Assembly (NCBI RefSeq): GCF_000264995.1
Contig: NW_006767438.1
Coordinates: 833,491-897,490, forward strand
Reading direction: 5' to 3'
DNA: 64,000 nt
Origin: Punctularia strigosozonata HHB-11173 SS5
Taxonomy: Eukaryota; Basidiomycota; Agaricomycetes; Corticiales; Punctulariaceae
Shown here: positions 52,979 through 63,906 of the stretch, one piece after another
Numbering within the stretch: the first letter of the stretch is position 1
Layout: each line of letters starts with the position of its first letter
Program-made: the position numbers and the translations under genes
The notes under the pieces: generated by a model
Told to the model about the DNA's origin: nothing
Seen by the model: the letters and a program-made list of their open reading frames with translations, nothing else
The model's database searches: none

Positions 52979-54179
52979 CGTGGCTTGATCCGTTGGTTTA
53001 GACTTCGTGTGTGGTAATACAGCACTGAAGCGCTCGGTAAAGGTGAACGTGAACGTGTAGGCGCGCGCTTGCGTCAAAAAGTCAAAACGTAAGGAAACGC
53101 TTGCCGCGCAGTAAGCGAGGATTGGCGACAGTAGAAGCGTATGGTAGTCCTGAAGGGACGGGGTGGGATGGGCTCGGGCGAGAAAGCAGAAAGCGAGGCA
53201 GAAACGGGATTGCCGCGAGGAAGAGGCGAGGGCTTTATGTACCGCAAGCCCACTGAGATGAAAGAACTCGGCGAGTATCAGATGGACGAGATGAAAGGGC
53301 TAGGTAAGCGCGTGACGGGGGCGTCTTGGGAGATGGGGGAACGTGCAAAGAGGCAGCCCTTGGAGTCGAGGATGGATTTGCGGCGTCTTCCTTGGAGCGA
53401 GCTTCTTCCGGAACATGCCTTGACGGGGTACGTTCCCCGGTGCGAGTTCATTGAACTCCATTGTTCCGAGGAACCGTCGAAGGGAGCTCGTCCGGTGTGA
53501 CGACTCTCGAAGATAGGTTGGGTTGGCAATTCGCGTACTCATATCGCGTTCATTTCTCTGGTTGCTCCAGCAAAGTACTGGCGTGAACGTTGCGCAGCGG
53601 GTATATCGAGTAGCCCCCAATCCAATTCCCCATCAGCGCGGCGTAAATGAGCAATGAGGCAGCCACGTGCACGTGTCTAGTGCTGCTTGGCCAGATCGTG
53701 GGTAAACTGCTTCGTCATATATTCCGGTCTCGACTTCCGTGTTGGCCGGCTTGTCATCCAACGCCTACGAGCCCCTACCATCGCAATACTTGCACACGAT
53801 CTATGGCCTGTGACTTGGAGCCCATACAGGGTGCTCTATACACTGCCCGAAAGCCTCGTCATTCAATATCGGCGCTGCAGACATCACCATCTGATTCACC
53901 CCACAGCCATGAACGCTCATGAACCCCTGGTTTGATCAGACTGGAGACCACCATTTCTTAGGCCGTTTGCATTCTCAAGCTGCGCATAATGTTCTCTCAC
54001 CCTGGCTCCGGATGCATGAACCTCGACGGGATCTGTTGGCCGTTGAGTGGGAGGCTCCGTTCGACGTCGGAGTGCGCCCATGAATATGCTGCCTTCCATC
54101 AGATGCATACGGCGCGGCACTAGTGTTTGCTCAATGGCTCTATTACTGTCCCCGATCTCACCTCGGTCTCCTCACCACG
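52979..54179. other. Intergenic, nothing convincing
   Basis: An open frame at 53141-53500 (118 codons) is Gly/Glu/Arg-biased and lacks any family mark; I leave it out as a gene. Confidence 0.35.
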
Positions 54180-54369
54180 ATGTCCACCAGCAAGTATGAC
54201 CTCATTACTGTACTCGCCATTGTGCTACTGCAGTACGTGAAGACGATCAACTGTTTCAACTATCATCATCCCTGATCTTCTAGCTTTTCGGGATAGCATC
54301 AGCCTAGCACTCTCGATCCCCTTACCTCCAGGTGATCCCGTCGATATATCTGGTGGATGTAATCCGTGA
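54180..54369 (+). CDS. Small secreted peptide 1, 41 aa, ending Cys-Asn-Pro
   Basis: Exons 54180-54232 (53 nt) and 54297-54369; 64-nt intron, phase 2. The N-terminus MSTSKYDLITVLAIVLL is a hydrophobic signal-like helix. The rest is short and ends SIPLPPGDPVDISGGCNP. Two neighbours have the same 53-nt first exon, the same intron phase, an Ile-Pro near the predicted mature start and the same Cys-Asn end, which makes an accidental gene call unlikely. Function unknown; a secreted peptide is inferred. Confidence 0.6.
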
Positions 54370-55060
54370 GCGCTCTGCACAAGGTTTATGTCTCCAGAGG
54401 AGAAGCTGATAAGGTCGCGGGTAGCGGGAGAAGAGGCTCTGGAGACCTCTTCGCGATCCGCGGGTGCCCACCACCACCTTGACGGTGCTGTCGTGCAGAC
54501 GTTACCAGGACCAGAAGAATATGAGAAAATAGAGCACATAGAGTTGCGATCCACCTTCCCTTGAGAACATTCTCGATGTTGATATAATATGCTGCGTATC
54601 ATGCCGCTTTACATGATACATCCACCGGACCTGACGAGATCTGAAGGAGGAACAGCTCCGAACAGACCCCTCATTTCGTTCAGCGCTGCACACGGACGAA
54701 GCAAACGCACCAGGCTGGCGCCAAAAGGAGATAGCGCCCATCCCATGGTAACGGGCTATGCATGCGAGCGCCTCATTACGATAATGTCTCTTACTCGATC
54801 TTGAATCCATCGCCACGACACGAACAGACGTCCCACGCGCCGAGGTTTCGTCCGCTGATATGGACACAGCCATCCTACTGCCACACAACAGCGGCCCATT
54901 CGCACGCGTGTCACAACGGTGCCAACCCTGGTAGTGAGAGTCATGCACCGGCTACCGGAGCTCATCTAGAAATTCGCATGCTCGTTTAAGAAGTGCGGAT
55001 CCGCTCGGGATGCTCGCTCCAGACTCCCTCCATTGCCGTCCTATGCCGCTCTCGACCATC
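54370..55060. other. Intergenic between peptide genes
   Basis: No feature beyond the presumed promoter of peptide 2. Confidence 0.35.
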
Positions 55061-55225
55061 ATGGTCACCTTCCGTTCCTTCCCTGCGTTGGCGCTGGCCA
55101 TCGCATTGATCCAGTGAGTACAAGTTCAGCCCTTGCTCGTTGCATGCAGATGCCAATTATGCGCTAGAGCTGTGCTTGCCGTGGCAAGCCCAATACCTGG
55201 ATTCGGAGGTTCTTGCAACCCGTGA
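55061..55225 (+). CDS. Small secreted peptide 2, 36 aa, ending Cys-Asn-Pro
   Basis: Exons 55061-55113 (53 nt) and 55168-55225; intron of 54 nt, phase 2, GTGAGT donor. Signal-like MVTFRSFPALALAIALIQ is followed by AVLAVAS, a good cleavage context, then a mature part of about 12 residues, PIPGFGGSCNP. It has a single Cys, so no internal disulfide. There is no CaaX box because the Cys is third from the end. Its relation to peptides 1 and 3 rests on gene architecture rather than high identity. Confidence 0.62.
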
Positions 55226-56220
55226 GCCGGCCCAGGTGCGGTGTCGAATATGACTTACGATGCGCTGCTTTTCAGAGGCGATGTCAAACGAACGGATCAC
55301 GGACATCTGGGAATGCGGGGTTGTGCACCACCTCCATGACCGCACAGCGGTTTCAAGTCCATGACACCGTGTTCTATCACCATTGCTTCTCATCGTTCGT
55401 CGGCCCGGTGTTGGCACCAAAGAATGCGGAGCAGTCACTTACCACACGCTTCCGTGCTCATCTGGCTTGTTTGAGTGTAACACGCAGAGGGGAAATCTAT
55501 CGTTACATGGCATATATTGCCAGTGCCATTCTTTGAAATACAGTTACTCCATAGCACCGACGATATACGCGTTGTTTCAGCCGTGTCGGGCTCACTCACA
55601 GCACCGAGTGCACTCATCCATTCTACCCATTCAACCCGGAGAAACACCCCCTCGCGGAATATCCAGTGCAACTTTCGTTGAACTGGTATGACGCCCTGAA
55701 CGCCGGCGAGAATATGCGGAATACTCATCTCCTCACATCGTCAGGACTACGAGTCTACGGGGGCGGTGATAACTCCTTTTATCCGTGATCGGACTCGGAG
55801 GGCTTTTTTCTTGCTCTGCACCGCCTTCGGCCTTCGAGTTCACTCTATCATCTTGAAACCTTCCATCCGGGTAAACGAGTACGACCGTCTATGCCGATCT
55901 CCCAACGGTTTCCCCGACGCCGTGCTGCATACAAGCAAGCTGCGACGAGTTGGCCGCTTCAAGTGTCTGCATAGGATCACCGGCGGGCCCGGGTTGAAAC
56001 CGTCAACACCTGGCACATCTCTGCGGTCGTAGCTACCTCGGTAGAATGCGACGTATAGCATGTCCATACATCGGATGCTATCTTCCGCAATGGGTGTGGC
56101 ACACTGCTTGCTCCGCTCCTGGGCATCGTATACGCTAGTGATGTACCGAAGCGTAAGTATAAGACTATCGGTGCGGACAAGGACGTCAATCACAAAGTCT
56201 CCCATCCTCAAACAAGCACA
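55226..56220. other. Intergenic between peptide genes
   Basis: Open frames here are overlapping and featureless. A TATA-like GTATAAG (about 56157-56163) precedes peptide 3. Confidence 0.35.
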
Positions 56221-56415
56221 ATGTTCAGGTCGCACTACTACGTAGCTCTTTCTCTTGCCCTCATCTTTCTCCAGTACGTCATTCTTTTCGTATTCTGTTG
56301 CCATCCGCGCTCACACACTGTGCTCGCTAGACTAATTGGACTCGAAGCCGCCGCGCTCGCTATCCCTAAACATTCGCACCACGGCCCGCTCAGAAACGTG
56401 CTATGCAACTCGTGA
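56221..56415 (+). CDS. Small secreted peptide 3, 45 aa, ending Cys-Asn-Ser
   Basis: Exons 56221-56273 (53 nt) and 56331-56415; intron of 57 nt, phase 2. The signal-like MFRSHYYVALSLALIFLQ continues into LIGLEAAALA, then IPKHSHHGPLRNVLCNS. The Ile-Pro at the presumed mature start and the Cys at position -3 repeat the pattern of peptides 1 and 2. The mature part is His-rich. The role is unknown. Confidence 0.6.
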   Translation: MFRSHYYVALSLALIFLQYVILFVFCCHPRSHTVLARLIGLEAAALAIPKHSHHGPLRNVLCNS

Positions 56416-58482
56416 GCTTCTTGATATTTGTCCCCCGGATACTACGCTTCATGCTAACATGATTGTTCGTACAGCGGTAGAGCTATTTTCGAAGGGGTCT
56501 CGGTCACCGATCCGGGAGAGCTCAATGCTCGCGGATGCGTCGCACCACCGTAAACCAAACGTACTTACAGCCATGCAAAGTCGGACGTGATGTTCCAAGG
56601 AACAGCATTCAGAACCACATCCAGGCTTCTTTCACGGACCAATATTTATAACAATAACGTTATTAAATAGCTCAAGCATACCCTCTAGTAATAATTATAA
56701 TATACTAGTTTCATATACAAACTGTCGATGCATCTGATACTTTCCTTTGGGAAATCAAAACTGCGAGATCCCGGACGTGTATATGGAACACAGCTTGCGT
56801 GGCACTCACTGATCTGGCTCGGGACCGCCGAGATGACGCATTGCTGGAACTAGCACCAATTGTATTGGAGTCGAGATTGGTGAGTCGTCCGAAGGCTACG
56901 CGGGCTCAGTTCATCCATTCATTCCCGCACGCCTTTGCCGACAGCGCTCAGCACAGCTGTCTGGGAACCTGGCTGGAGTTTCTGAGCAACAGCGACGCTG
57001 CCTCCACGTCCGAGCTTTATTCATCAGCGCAAGCTACGGACACAAACCATTGACAATACCTATCATCTCCATACGTGTCGGGTCTTGTTATTCAGCGAGG
57101 GCGACACGCCGATGGAATGCACTGCCCGCTGAGATACCACAGTATGCGTTTGCTAAGGTATAAAGCAACCGCACACCCGATGTTGTTCAGTCATCCGACC
57201 ATCCACACAACCACTAACCAACCCTGATATCTTTCGGACGTGTTCATACCGTCTAGTCATATGCTCTTGATTGCCCTAATCACGCCGTCTCTCATATTGT
57301 CAGTGTTGCAATTCGCGGCTAATATATTAGACCTCGCTCATGTGCTGATTGATATACAGGAGCACACTGACGGTGTCCATCCCACTTCGGCGCTCTGATG
57401 CTGACATTGGTTCTGATGACGCGCCTTGTAACTCGTAAGTCGCCTTCATATTTTATCGGGCCATGCTGGTGCTCTAACCTTTTGACCATTTATCGTGACT
57501 TCAGAGGCAGATTGGCTCGGGATTACAGTACCACCGTAGTAAATACCTCACCAGTAACAGAAGGATGCATAGCACCTCCGAAGAGGGGCTCTTTGGCGGC
57601 TTGAGGAATAGACAAATCTGTGTGCAGTTTGATGTTATGATATGCTAGTCGTACATACAAGTCGCGTATACGCATTATACCTTTCCATGATTGAACCTCA
57701 GATTGCAAATCAGTCGATATGCATTTGAAACACAGCTTACTCATTCATCGTCCATTAATGGTGGGAGTTGTGTCTGTGAACATCACTGGGGACTGGGATG
57801 GAGGCGATTTATGTGGGAACTAATGTGGAGAATCCCTTCTCCTACGTGAACGCGCGCTCAATTTTTTTCCAGCGTAAGATTGTTAAGAGCGCTCGTCGCT
57901 TCCTCTTTGAAACGCTGTCTGACGTTGTTCGGCAGCCGCGGTGCGACCTTCTTATTGGACCACAACTATTGATCGCAGCCAACGGGTCCAAGCCAGGAAT
58001 AGTACCTACCGTCCACATGTACATATGTCGGGACAGCGTGGGTATCTTGTCTTGTGTGTTGGAATATGAGAATTCAGTGCGCGTTCAGTGCTCACTATTA
58101 TCTGATCGCTGTACACGTATATCTACTCGCGTTCGCATCCGATGTAGCCTCACGCGCTTGCCCAGCAATCTTACCCCTCGTATTGCAGACGGGTCAAGCG
58201 CGCTCCGCGCCCGACATGCCGCCCGACATTTAACATTGTGTTCGTGCTCTGCGAAGTCAATCGCGATATGCATATGCAACGACGCTGCCGCTGGTGGGGT
58301 CATAGTCGTGAGACTACTTCAGAGTTCCAATCTCACCGGCTAGGCGAATAATGTTGCAGGGAATGTGATTTCATATCTACAGGTTGTGCGACACCATGCC
58401 AATCATACACGTGTGAGTTATATCTTCTCAAGGACCTCCGCTCTTAAAAAATATGACGGCAGACGCCAACGCCATTGCCGTA
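56416..58482. other. About 2 kb without recognised genes
   Basis: It includes an AT-rich stretch at 56636-56720. A 181-codon frame (57798-58343) has no family marks, unusual Cys/Arg content and no promoter sign. It may be chance. Confidence 0.35.
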
Positions 58483-61060
58483 TCATGACTTCTGACACTG
58501 ATTTTTGTGAGCTTTCCAATGATTCTTCTGGCACGAAGCATCGCAGTCTGTAGTAGGCCAGTGAGAAAGTCATCACGATATGTACATTGGTGATTTGCTG
58601 TGCTCACAACTGGTGTTACCACATCCGCCGCATTTTTTGAGCGCGGCGCTCGGATTTCCGCAGTAACTGCATCGATATAGTGACACCGAGTTGGTCGTCA
58701 CCCTGCGAGGCGGTTCGCAAGGTTCGTGCACATGTGAGTGCGTGTCATCGTCGTCGCCCTCGTCGTCGACTTGTAGTTCGTTGAGCCACGACGCCAAGTC
58801 ATTTGTCGCCTTTTCCGGATCAATGCTCTCCCGTTCGCGCGCGCCGGCATCCTTCTCCGAGACCTCGTCAAAGTGCCCCACGACTTCACCCCACTCCTTT
58901 TGGGCCGCAACATAGTCTTTGACCACCGTGGTGCGCGTGAGGCGCAACTGGGTGTTGAACAGCGGAGCCCCCAGGAACATAGCCACGTCCTCGCTGACAC
59001 GCAGTTTATCGAATGCATCCTACCGATCCATTAGTTTGGTTTTAGGAGGCGCGGATATCACACTTACCCTCAAGTCTCCCAGGTCCGGGTTCACCTCCTT
59101 TCCCTTTATTGCGAGCGTCAGGACGATATACCAGTTGATCACGGTCTTCATGTTCCTTGCATCCGGCGGCGCTTCCGTCATATACACTTTGGCGTCCTCC
59201 CATGCGCTCATGAGGAAGGCGATCCCTTCCTCCCACTTGTGGCCATGTATGTGCGACTCCAAGAGCGCCGTGATCCCGAGATCGCCGGCGTGTTCGACGC
59301 TCCTATTTAGAAGTGCGGTTTTGACGAACGGCGTCAACCCCTTCTTGCAGCGCAGGCCCTTCTTAGCGTAGCGGAGGCCGACTTCGTGATCCGCGGTGAG
59401 GCTGACCACATAGTAGAAGTAAGCCACGTCCGGATTGCGGAGGATGGCGGTATGAGCTTTCGGAATCGCGTCGTGGACGCGTTGCCGCATGACGAGGAAC
59501 TTGAGTTCGAGGATGTCCGCCATATACGCCTCGTCTGCCTTTCCCTTCTCCTTGATGACCTTGGCGGCGTGAGGCTTCAGGCGGAAGCGCGATGAGACGA
59601 GGCCGCGAGCGGAAGTGGCTAGTACATACCAAAGCTTCGGACCATAAGGTGAACGGAAGACCGACGCTTCCATCCTTCTCCCATTCGCCGGTGCTGGCAT
59701 TCTGAGCTTCGAATCTCCCCTCAGCGACCGAGAACTCTGTCCGGGTGATGAATTCTGCCTAAGGATCGCGCACTGATGAGCGGATGTCGCACCGAATACA
59801 GAGTGATCATACCAGTGTCTTTCCGAGGTTGTAGAAGTCGTGAGTTTGAACGACGTTGATCATAGTGCGTTGAAACTCGTTCATGGTCTTGAGCATCACG
59901 AACACATCGCACCTCATCGGCCCGTAGTCCATCATCGCATCGTTGACGTGCGGAGGCCATTTGCCGGAGGACACAGCAGCCATGATCTTCTGAGGATCGT
60001 ACTGGGTCCGATCATACTCATTCTTCTTGGCATGAAGGCGGAGCAGAGCTCCAAGGACCGAAGCTCTGATACTAAGATCGTCGCTCCGAAGGAACGCGAC
60101 GAGGAACTTCGTAGCGGAGGGGTTCTTATCGTATTCCTGACGACAAAGATACATTCAAGATGAAGAGGGTTGCCGCACTATCGGTCTCACCTCCGGGCAG
60201 TTGTACGTGGCGCTTTCTACGAGGTGCAGCGCGTGACCGATCAGATATGCCGAGCCTCCGGGTTTCTTCGCGGATTCGAGCATGGTTTGTATTGTTTCAG
60301 TCAGATTGAAGTCTTTGAGCGCTTTAAGATCGGGCGACTTGTCTCCGTCATAGATCACGGCCGAGACGGCATGGCCGATGACCACGACGCTCAATTCTTG
60401 AGTCGTGTAGTCATCCGGCCGATCCTTCATGAGTTTGAGGAGTTTTCGTGTATAGCAGGCAATCTGAACTCGCGCGTCGACACCCGCATGATGGGTCATG
60501 GTCGCCAGCGACCGCAAGGCGAGATGCTAGTTCTGAGATATCGGCACTGCGGGTATTGGCCTAGTAATGACAACCCGACTAACCCGGCACGTTTCGGAGT
60601 CGAGGAGAGGCACGAGCTTGGACAGTACACCTAGAACATGTCAAGACGCGGAGCCGTAGACAAACTGGTATCAGAACGCAAGGCACGCACCTTTCTTGAA
60701 CAGTTTGTCGCGAAGAAGAGCATCTGTGCACATCTTCGCAAAGATCCCAATGATACCGCCCATCACCATCTCGTTCTCTTGCTCCTGGAACATCTTGTAT
60801 GCCGCATCTAGACGTTCGTATACCGAGTCGAAACGGGCGTGGATCTGCTTCAACCCCTTTCTCTTCGTCAATGTCGGGATCTCCAAGTACTCGCACAGAA
60901 GCGAGACAACGTCCTCCCAGTTCTCGCCAGCGTCGTCAATTTTTTGGGAGAACGCTTCCTGCGTCGCCGAGTTCGGAAAGGCTTTCGCTACTGGCTGGGA
61001 CTGTGGCTTGTGAGATCGGCCTTGCTGACGCTTATGTTGATTTTTGTTCTTGGGAGCCAT
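58483..61060 (-). CDS. MYND-type zinc finger protein, 728 aa
   Basis: Eight exons: 60691-61060, 60584-60630, 60191-60526, 59813-60136, 59630-59758, 59068-59574, 58611-59019 and 58483-58547. The N-terminus is Lys/Gln-rich (MAPKNKNQHKRQQGRSHK). The long middle is helical with armadillo/TPR-like pieces (ALRSLATMTHH, DLSIRASVLGALLRLHA, VGLRYAKKGL), followed by an acidic linker DDEGDDDD. The C-terminal MYND finger is complete only after splicing: C-x2-C, C-x2-C (KKCGGCG), C-x3-C and the final H/C set in QKNHWKAHKNQC. MYND fingers bind proline-rich partners. This architecture is common among uncharacterised agaricomycete proteins; the role is unknown. Confidence 0.82.
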
Positions 61061-61754
61061 ATTGATATATAGCCAAGGGTGAGCGCCAAAGTCCGACCCC
61101 AGTAGTGATCGCTATCAGGAGCCTAGCCGAAGTCCAGAAGACATACGATGGTAAACCGAAGAAACTGTGAAAATTCGACTCGCGTGAATGATATGACGTC
61201 AACAAACTGAACGCACTTCAGTCACTACCAAGGACAAAAGTGTACGGGAAATCATAGATCTCGAGCTGGTTTCGCGTTGTGGCTCGACTGCAGCCCCAAA
61301 GTAGGTATTCAGCGACCACAGTGCATGCGATCAAGGAAACAGGCGACGGCACTAGCGGGAGCGGTTGAGATATCGGGGGGACAAAACTTTGTTTCCGAGC
61401 CGCTCTCTTCGTGCGAGGACTCGAGCTCCATCTGGACGACCACTTCATCCGAAGATGTACACCATCCTGATCTCGTCCAATGGTTTTGAAATAGTCGATC
61501 GAAGTCTTCCAAACCCATAACGGCTTTATGCAACACGACGATCTTCGTTGTGTTAGCGGGGCAGGCGCAATGGCTCAAACAAGCGTAGGAATGGGCACAC
61601 GCTATGTGAGGTTGGAAACTTAAGCTGCTGGTGATGCATATATTGATCGACAAAACGATTACATAGTTCACCGCAGAATCCAAACATTGCAGCGGAGGCG
61701 TAGGCGAACGCCGAAATCTGATCAGGCACTACGAACCGACCGTGGATGAGCGGC
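61061..61754. other. Intergenic, nothing recognised
   Basis: 5' flank of the MYND gene and 3' flank of WYWD11. A minus-strand frame (61309-61683) shows no domain. Confidence 0.4.
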
Positions 61755-62431
61755 TTACGGTGCTGAATCGTACAGCAGCCCACGTGCTGTACACGACTTC
61801 TGTTCGATAAGCTTTAGTGGTGCGGGAATCTGGGACGCGCCGGGAAGGCCATTCTAGTAAGTACCACGTATCGCTAGAGCATCCGCAGGACTCACCGCTC
61901 GAACCCTTGCATTCCTTGGCGTGTCGAGGTCCCAGTACCACCGCGCCTTCACTTTCGAGCTCAGCTGGAGTTCGTGCTTAAGGATCCGGATGACCTCAAT
62001 TTCGTCCTCCATAGTAAGTTCCTCGCGGTACACGTCGAAATTCGTATACAGCGCGATCATTGAGCTATAGCCAAAATGAAGCGGAACGGCATAGTGGAGA
62101 GATGTGCCACACGCGTCCATGAGGCTGTAAGTGATGAGCTCTGTGCAGGCATATACGTCCATGTTCGAGGCGTCTTTGGTTATAAATCCCTTGCCGATAG
62201 CATAGGCTCGCAGTCGACTGAACGGTACTCCAACTCCGTAGTGGAATAGCGGACAGTCCCCGGGCTTCACATCTTTGCTGACCATCCAGTCCGGAAGTCG
62301 CAAGAACGACCTGCGATGCTCTCGGACGAAGTCATAGTATTCCTTCTATACTCGCATGATGGTCAGGGCAAGACAAAAAACCACGAGAGATCAAATACCG
62401 GGTAGAGGGGATCGTTCTCGGACGGGTTCAT
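61755..62431 (-). CDS. WYWD11: WYWD-family protein, 185 aa
   Basis: Exons 62399-62431, 61896-62345 and 61755-61829; introns of 53 and 66 nt, phase 0. Exon 1 encodes MNPSENDPLYP. The core is HRRSFLRLPDWMVSKDV, GDCPLFHYGVGVPFSRLRAYAI, FGYSSMIALYTNFDVYREEL, EVIRILKHELQL and RWYWDLDTPRNARV. It belongs with WYWD1 and WYWD4, but its third exon is short (IPAPLKLIEQK, 24 residues) and lacks their basic run; a frame change in exon 3 is possible. It is head-to-head with WYWD12, only 163 bp apart. Confidence 0.77.
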
Positions 62432-62594
62432 TGCTGGGATCAGGTGCGCGAGAAGAGGTTGTGTCTCAAGTTCAAAAGGGATCTCACGTGTGCGTACAAG
62501 TCGCGACGTGAAAAGCCCACGCACCTCGTCAGACTCACAGCCTGACCGCAACTCTGTCTACACCTTCCGTCTGCAATTGTCTTCCTTGAACACG
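62432..62594. promoter_or_regulatory. Compact divergent promoter WYWD11/WYWD12 (163 bp)
   Basis: One CACGTG (62486-62491) lies 55 bp from the WYWD11 start and 104 bp from the WYWD12 start. GTGAAAAGCCC (62509-62519) resembles the TATA-like AAAAGCC of the WYWD7 and WYWD10 promoters. Confidence 0.55.
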
Positions 62595-63347
62595 ATGGCG
62601 GTTGCTGGAGATGCTGAAAGAATATGCAATGTAACCTTGTCTGTTATCTTTGCGAGAAGCACCAGTCATTCAACACGAAAAGTAGGCAACCTACCTCCAG
62701 TTTGCGGTCAAGCATCGGAGGGCCCTCATGCGCATTCCGCCTTGGATGTGCCGCAAGGGACTTCGCCAGAACGAGTGCCCGATGTTTCACTACGGTGTTG
62801 GCATTCCCGTCGAGCGGCTCAAAGCATACGGCATCAGGCATGGGTTTATCCCCCGCGACGAGGCACATATTTCCTTGGTTGTCATCAGCTCCCTGGACCT
62901 GATAGTCAAGGATATCGCGAAACGCTGCAACGCCAACCTGTATCGTGCTAAGGTCGCTCACTATAGCTATACCAATGCGGTGGCCCTCTACACGAACTTC
63001 GGCAAGTACTTGGACCATCGTTCGGAAGAGGAGGATGAGAGGGTCATCAGCTTCATCAAGGCCGAGCTTGAGCTCCCATCCGATTGTCGAGCCCTTTGGT
63101 ACTGGGATACTCGTACTCCAAGAACAGTGACTGAAGAGACGGTGAGCTCTGAATTCCGTGCGAAAACCCTCGTTGATCTTGAACGTCTCTATTATAGGTC
63201 TCGATTCCCAAGGCCATCGAATTACGCATGCAGCGCTTGAAACTAGAAAACGGAGAACAAACCATGGAGTTTGAGTCCGTAGACGAGGAGATCATACAAA
63301 GGTACGCGTCCTTGGCACTTGGACCACCCCAAACCACCCGGGCATAG
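62595..63347 (+). CDS. WYWD12: WYWD-family protein, 213 aa
   Basis: Exons 62595-62630, 62686-63141 and 63198-63347; introns of 55 and 56 nt, phase 0. It is close to WYWD7: HRRALMRIPPWMCRKGL, NECPMFHYGVGIPVERLKAY, GFIPRDEAHISLVVISSLD, DERVISFIKAELELPSDC, LWYWDTRTPRTVTEET and, in exon 3, VSIPKAIELRMQRLKLENG with EFESVDEEIIQRYASL. All splice sites are consensus. Its 3' flank (AAAGAACGGATAAAAGTAGT, near 63531) resembles that of WYWD10. No WECK gene lies next to it within the window. Confidence 0.83.
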
Positions 63348-63735
63348 CTCTGGCAAGATCTCAGGCTCGCGTTCCTCGTATTTCGCCGTCTTCAGTGCTC
63401 TGTTCTGTCTGCTATCGACGATCGTGTTCCGTCTTCGCTCTCCTAATCATCCTTATGTATCAATGTGTTTCGATGCTACCGTGATACCAGTGAACCATGA
63501 ATTGTGCTCACCGAACGCTGGCTAGTTAACGAAAGAACGGATAAAAGTAGTCGAATATTGAACGCTGTGTCGAAGGTCTAGGTTCGGATCTCCAGATCCA
63601 ATCGGTGCAAAGCACTGATGATACCCCTCGCATCGCGAAGGCGCCCGGTGCGCCCACATGGTCTTTCTTATCATATTCTTGGCCTCCGGCCCGCCGTCGC
63701 TCACTTAAGCATCGCGTTCGCAAATCCGTCGCTTC

Positions 63736-63906
63736 ACCTGCTCGTTATCCCTACGCAGTGTGAAGCGTACGTTGATTCATTCTCTCGTTAAGTTAATTGT
63801 TGCTCATTGTACCTCAGTAACTGTACTGCGTACATTCTAGGTACATGAATTGACCTGCTCGTTATCCCTACGCAGTGTGAAGCTAACTGTACTGCGTACA
63901 TTCTAG
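63736..63906. repeat. Short direct repeats
   Basis: ACCTGCTCGTTATCCCTACG... (31 bp) occurs at 63736-63766 and 63853-63883. TAACTGTACTGCGTACATTC... (23 bp) occurs at 63818-63840 and 63884-63906. In the second unit the two are adjacent, so it is a copy with the spacer deleted. Confidence 0.75.

Noticed and set aside
53141-53500. 118-codon open frame upstream of the chitinase
   Set aside because: Biased Gly/Glu/Arg composition and no recognisable motif; probably promoter or UTR sequence.
54180-56415. Small peptides as MSDIN-type cyclic peptide precursors
   Set aside because: Only the short C-terminus is reminiscent. The conserved leader and follower of that family are absent, and these genes begin with a signal-like helix.
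54180-56415. Small peptides as mating pheromone precursors
   Set aside because: A CaaX box needs Cys fourth from the end. Here Cys is third, and a secretion signal is present, which lipopeptide pheromones lack.
57798-58343. 181-codon open frame
   Set aside because: No start context, promoter, domain or splice pattern; composition (Cys/Arg/Ser) looks like chance.
63560-63640. tRNA-like GGTTCGGATCTCC stretch
   Set aside because: No matching acceptor, D-arm or anticodon arm could be paired around it. A similar GTTCGAGTCC near 23821 fails in the same way.
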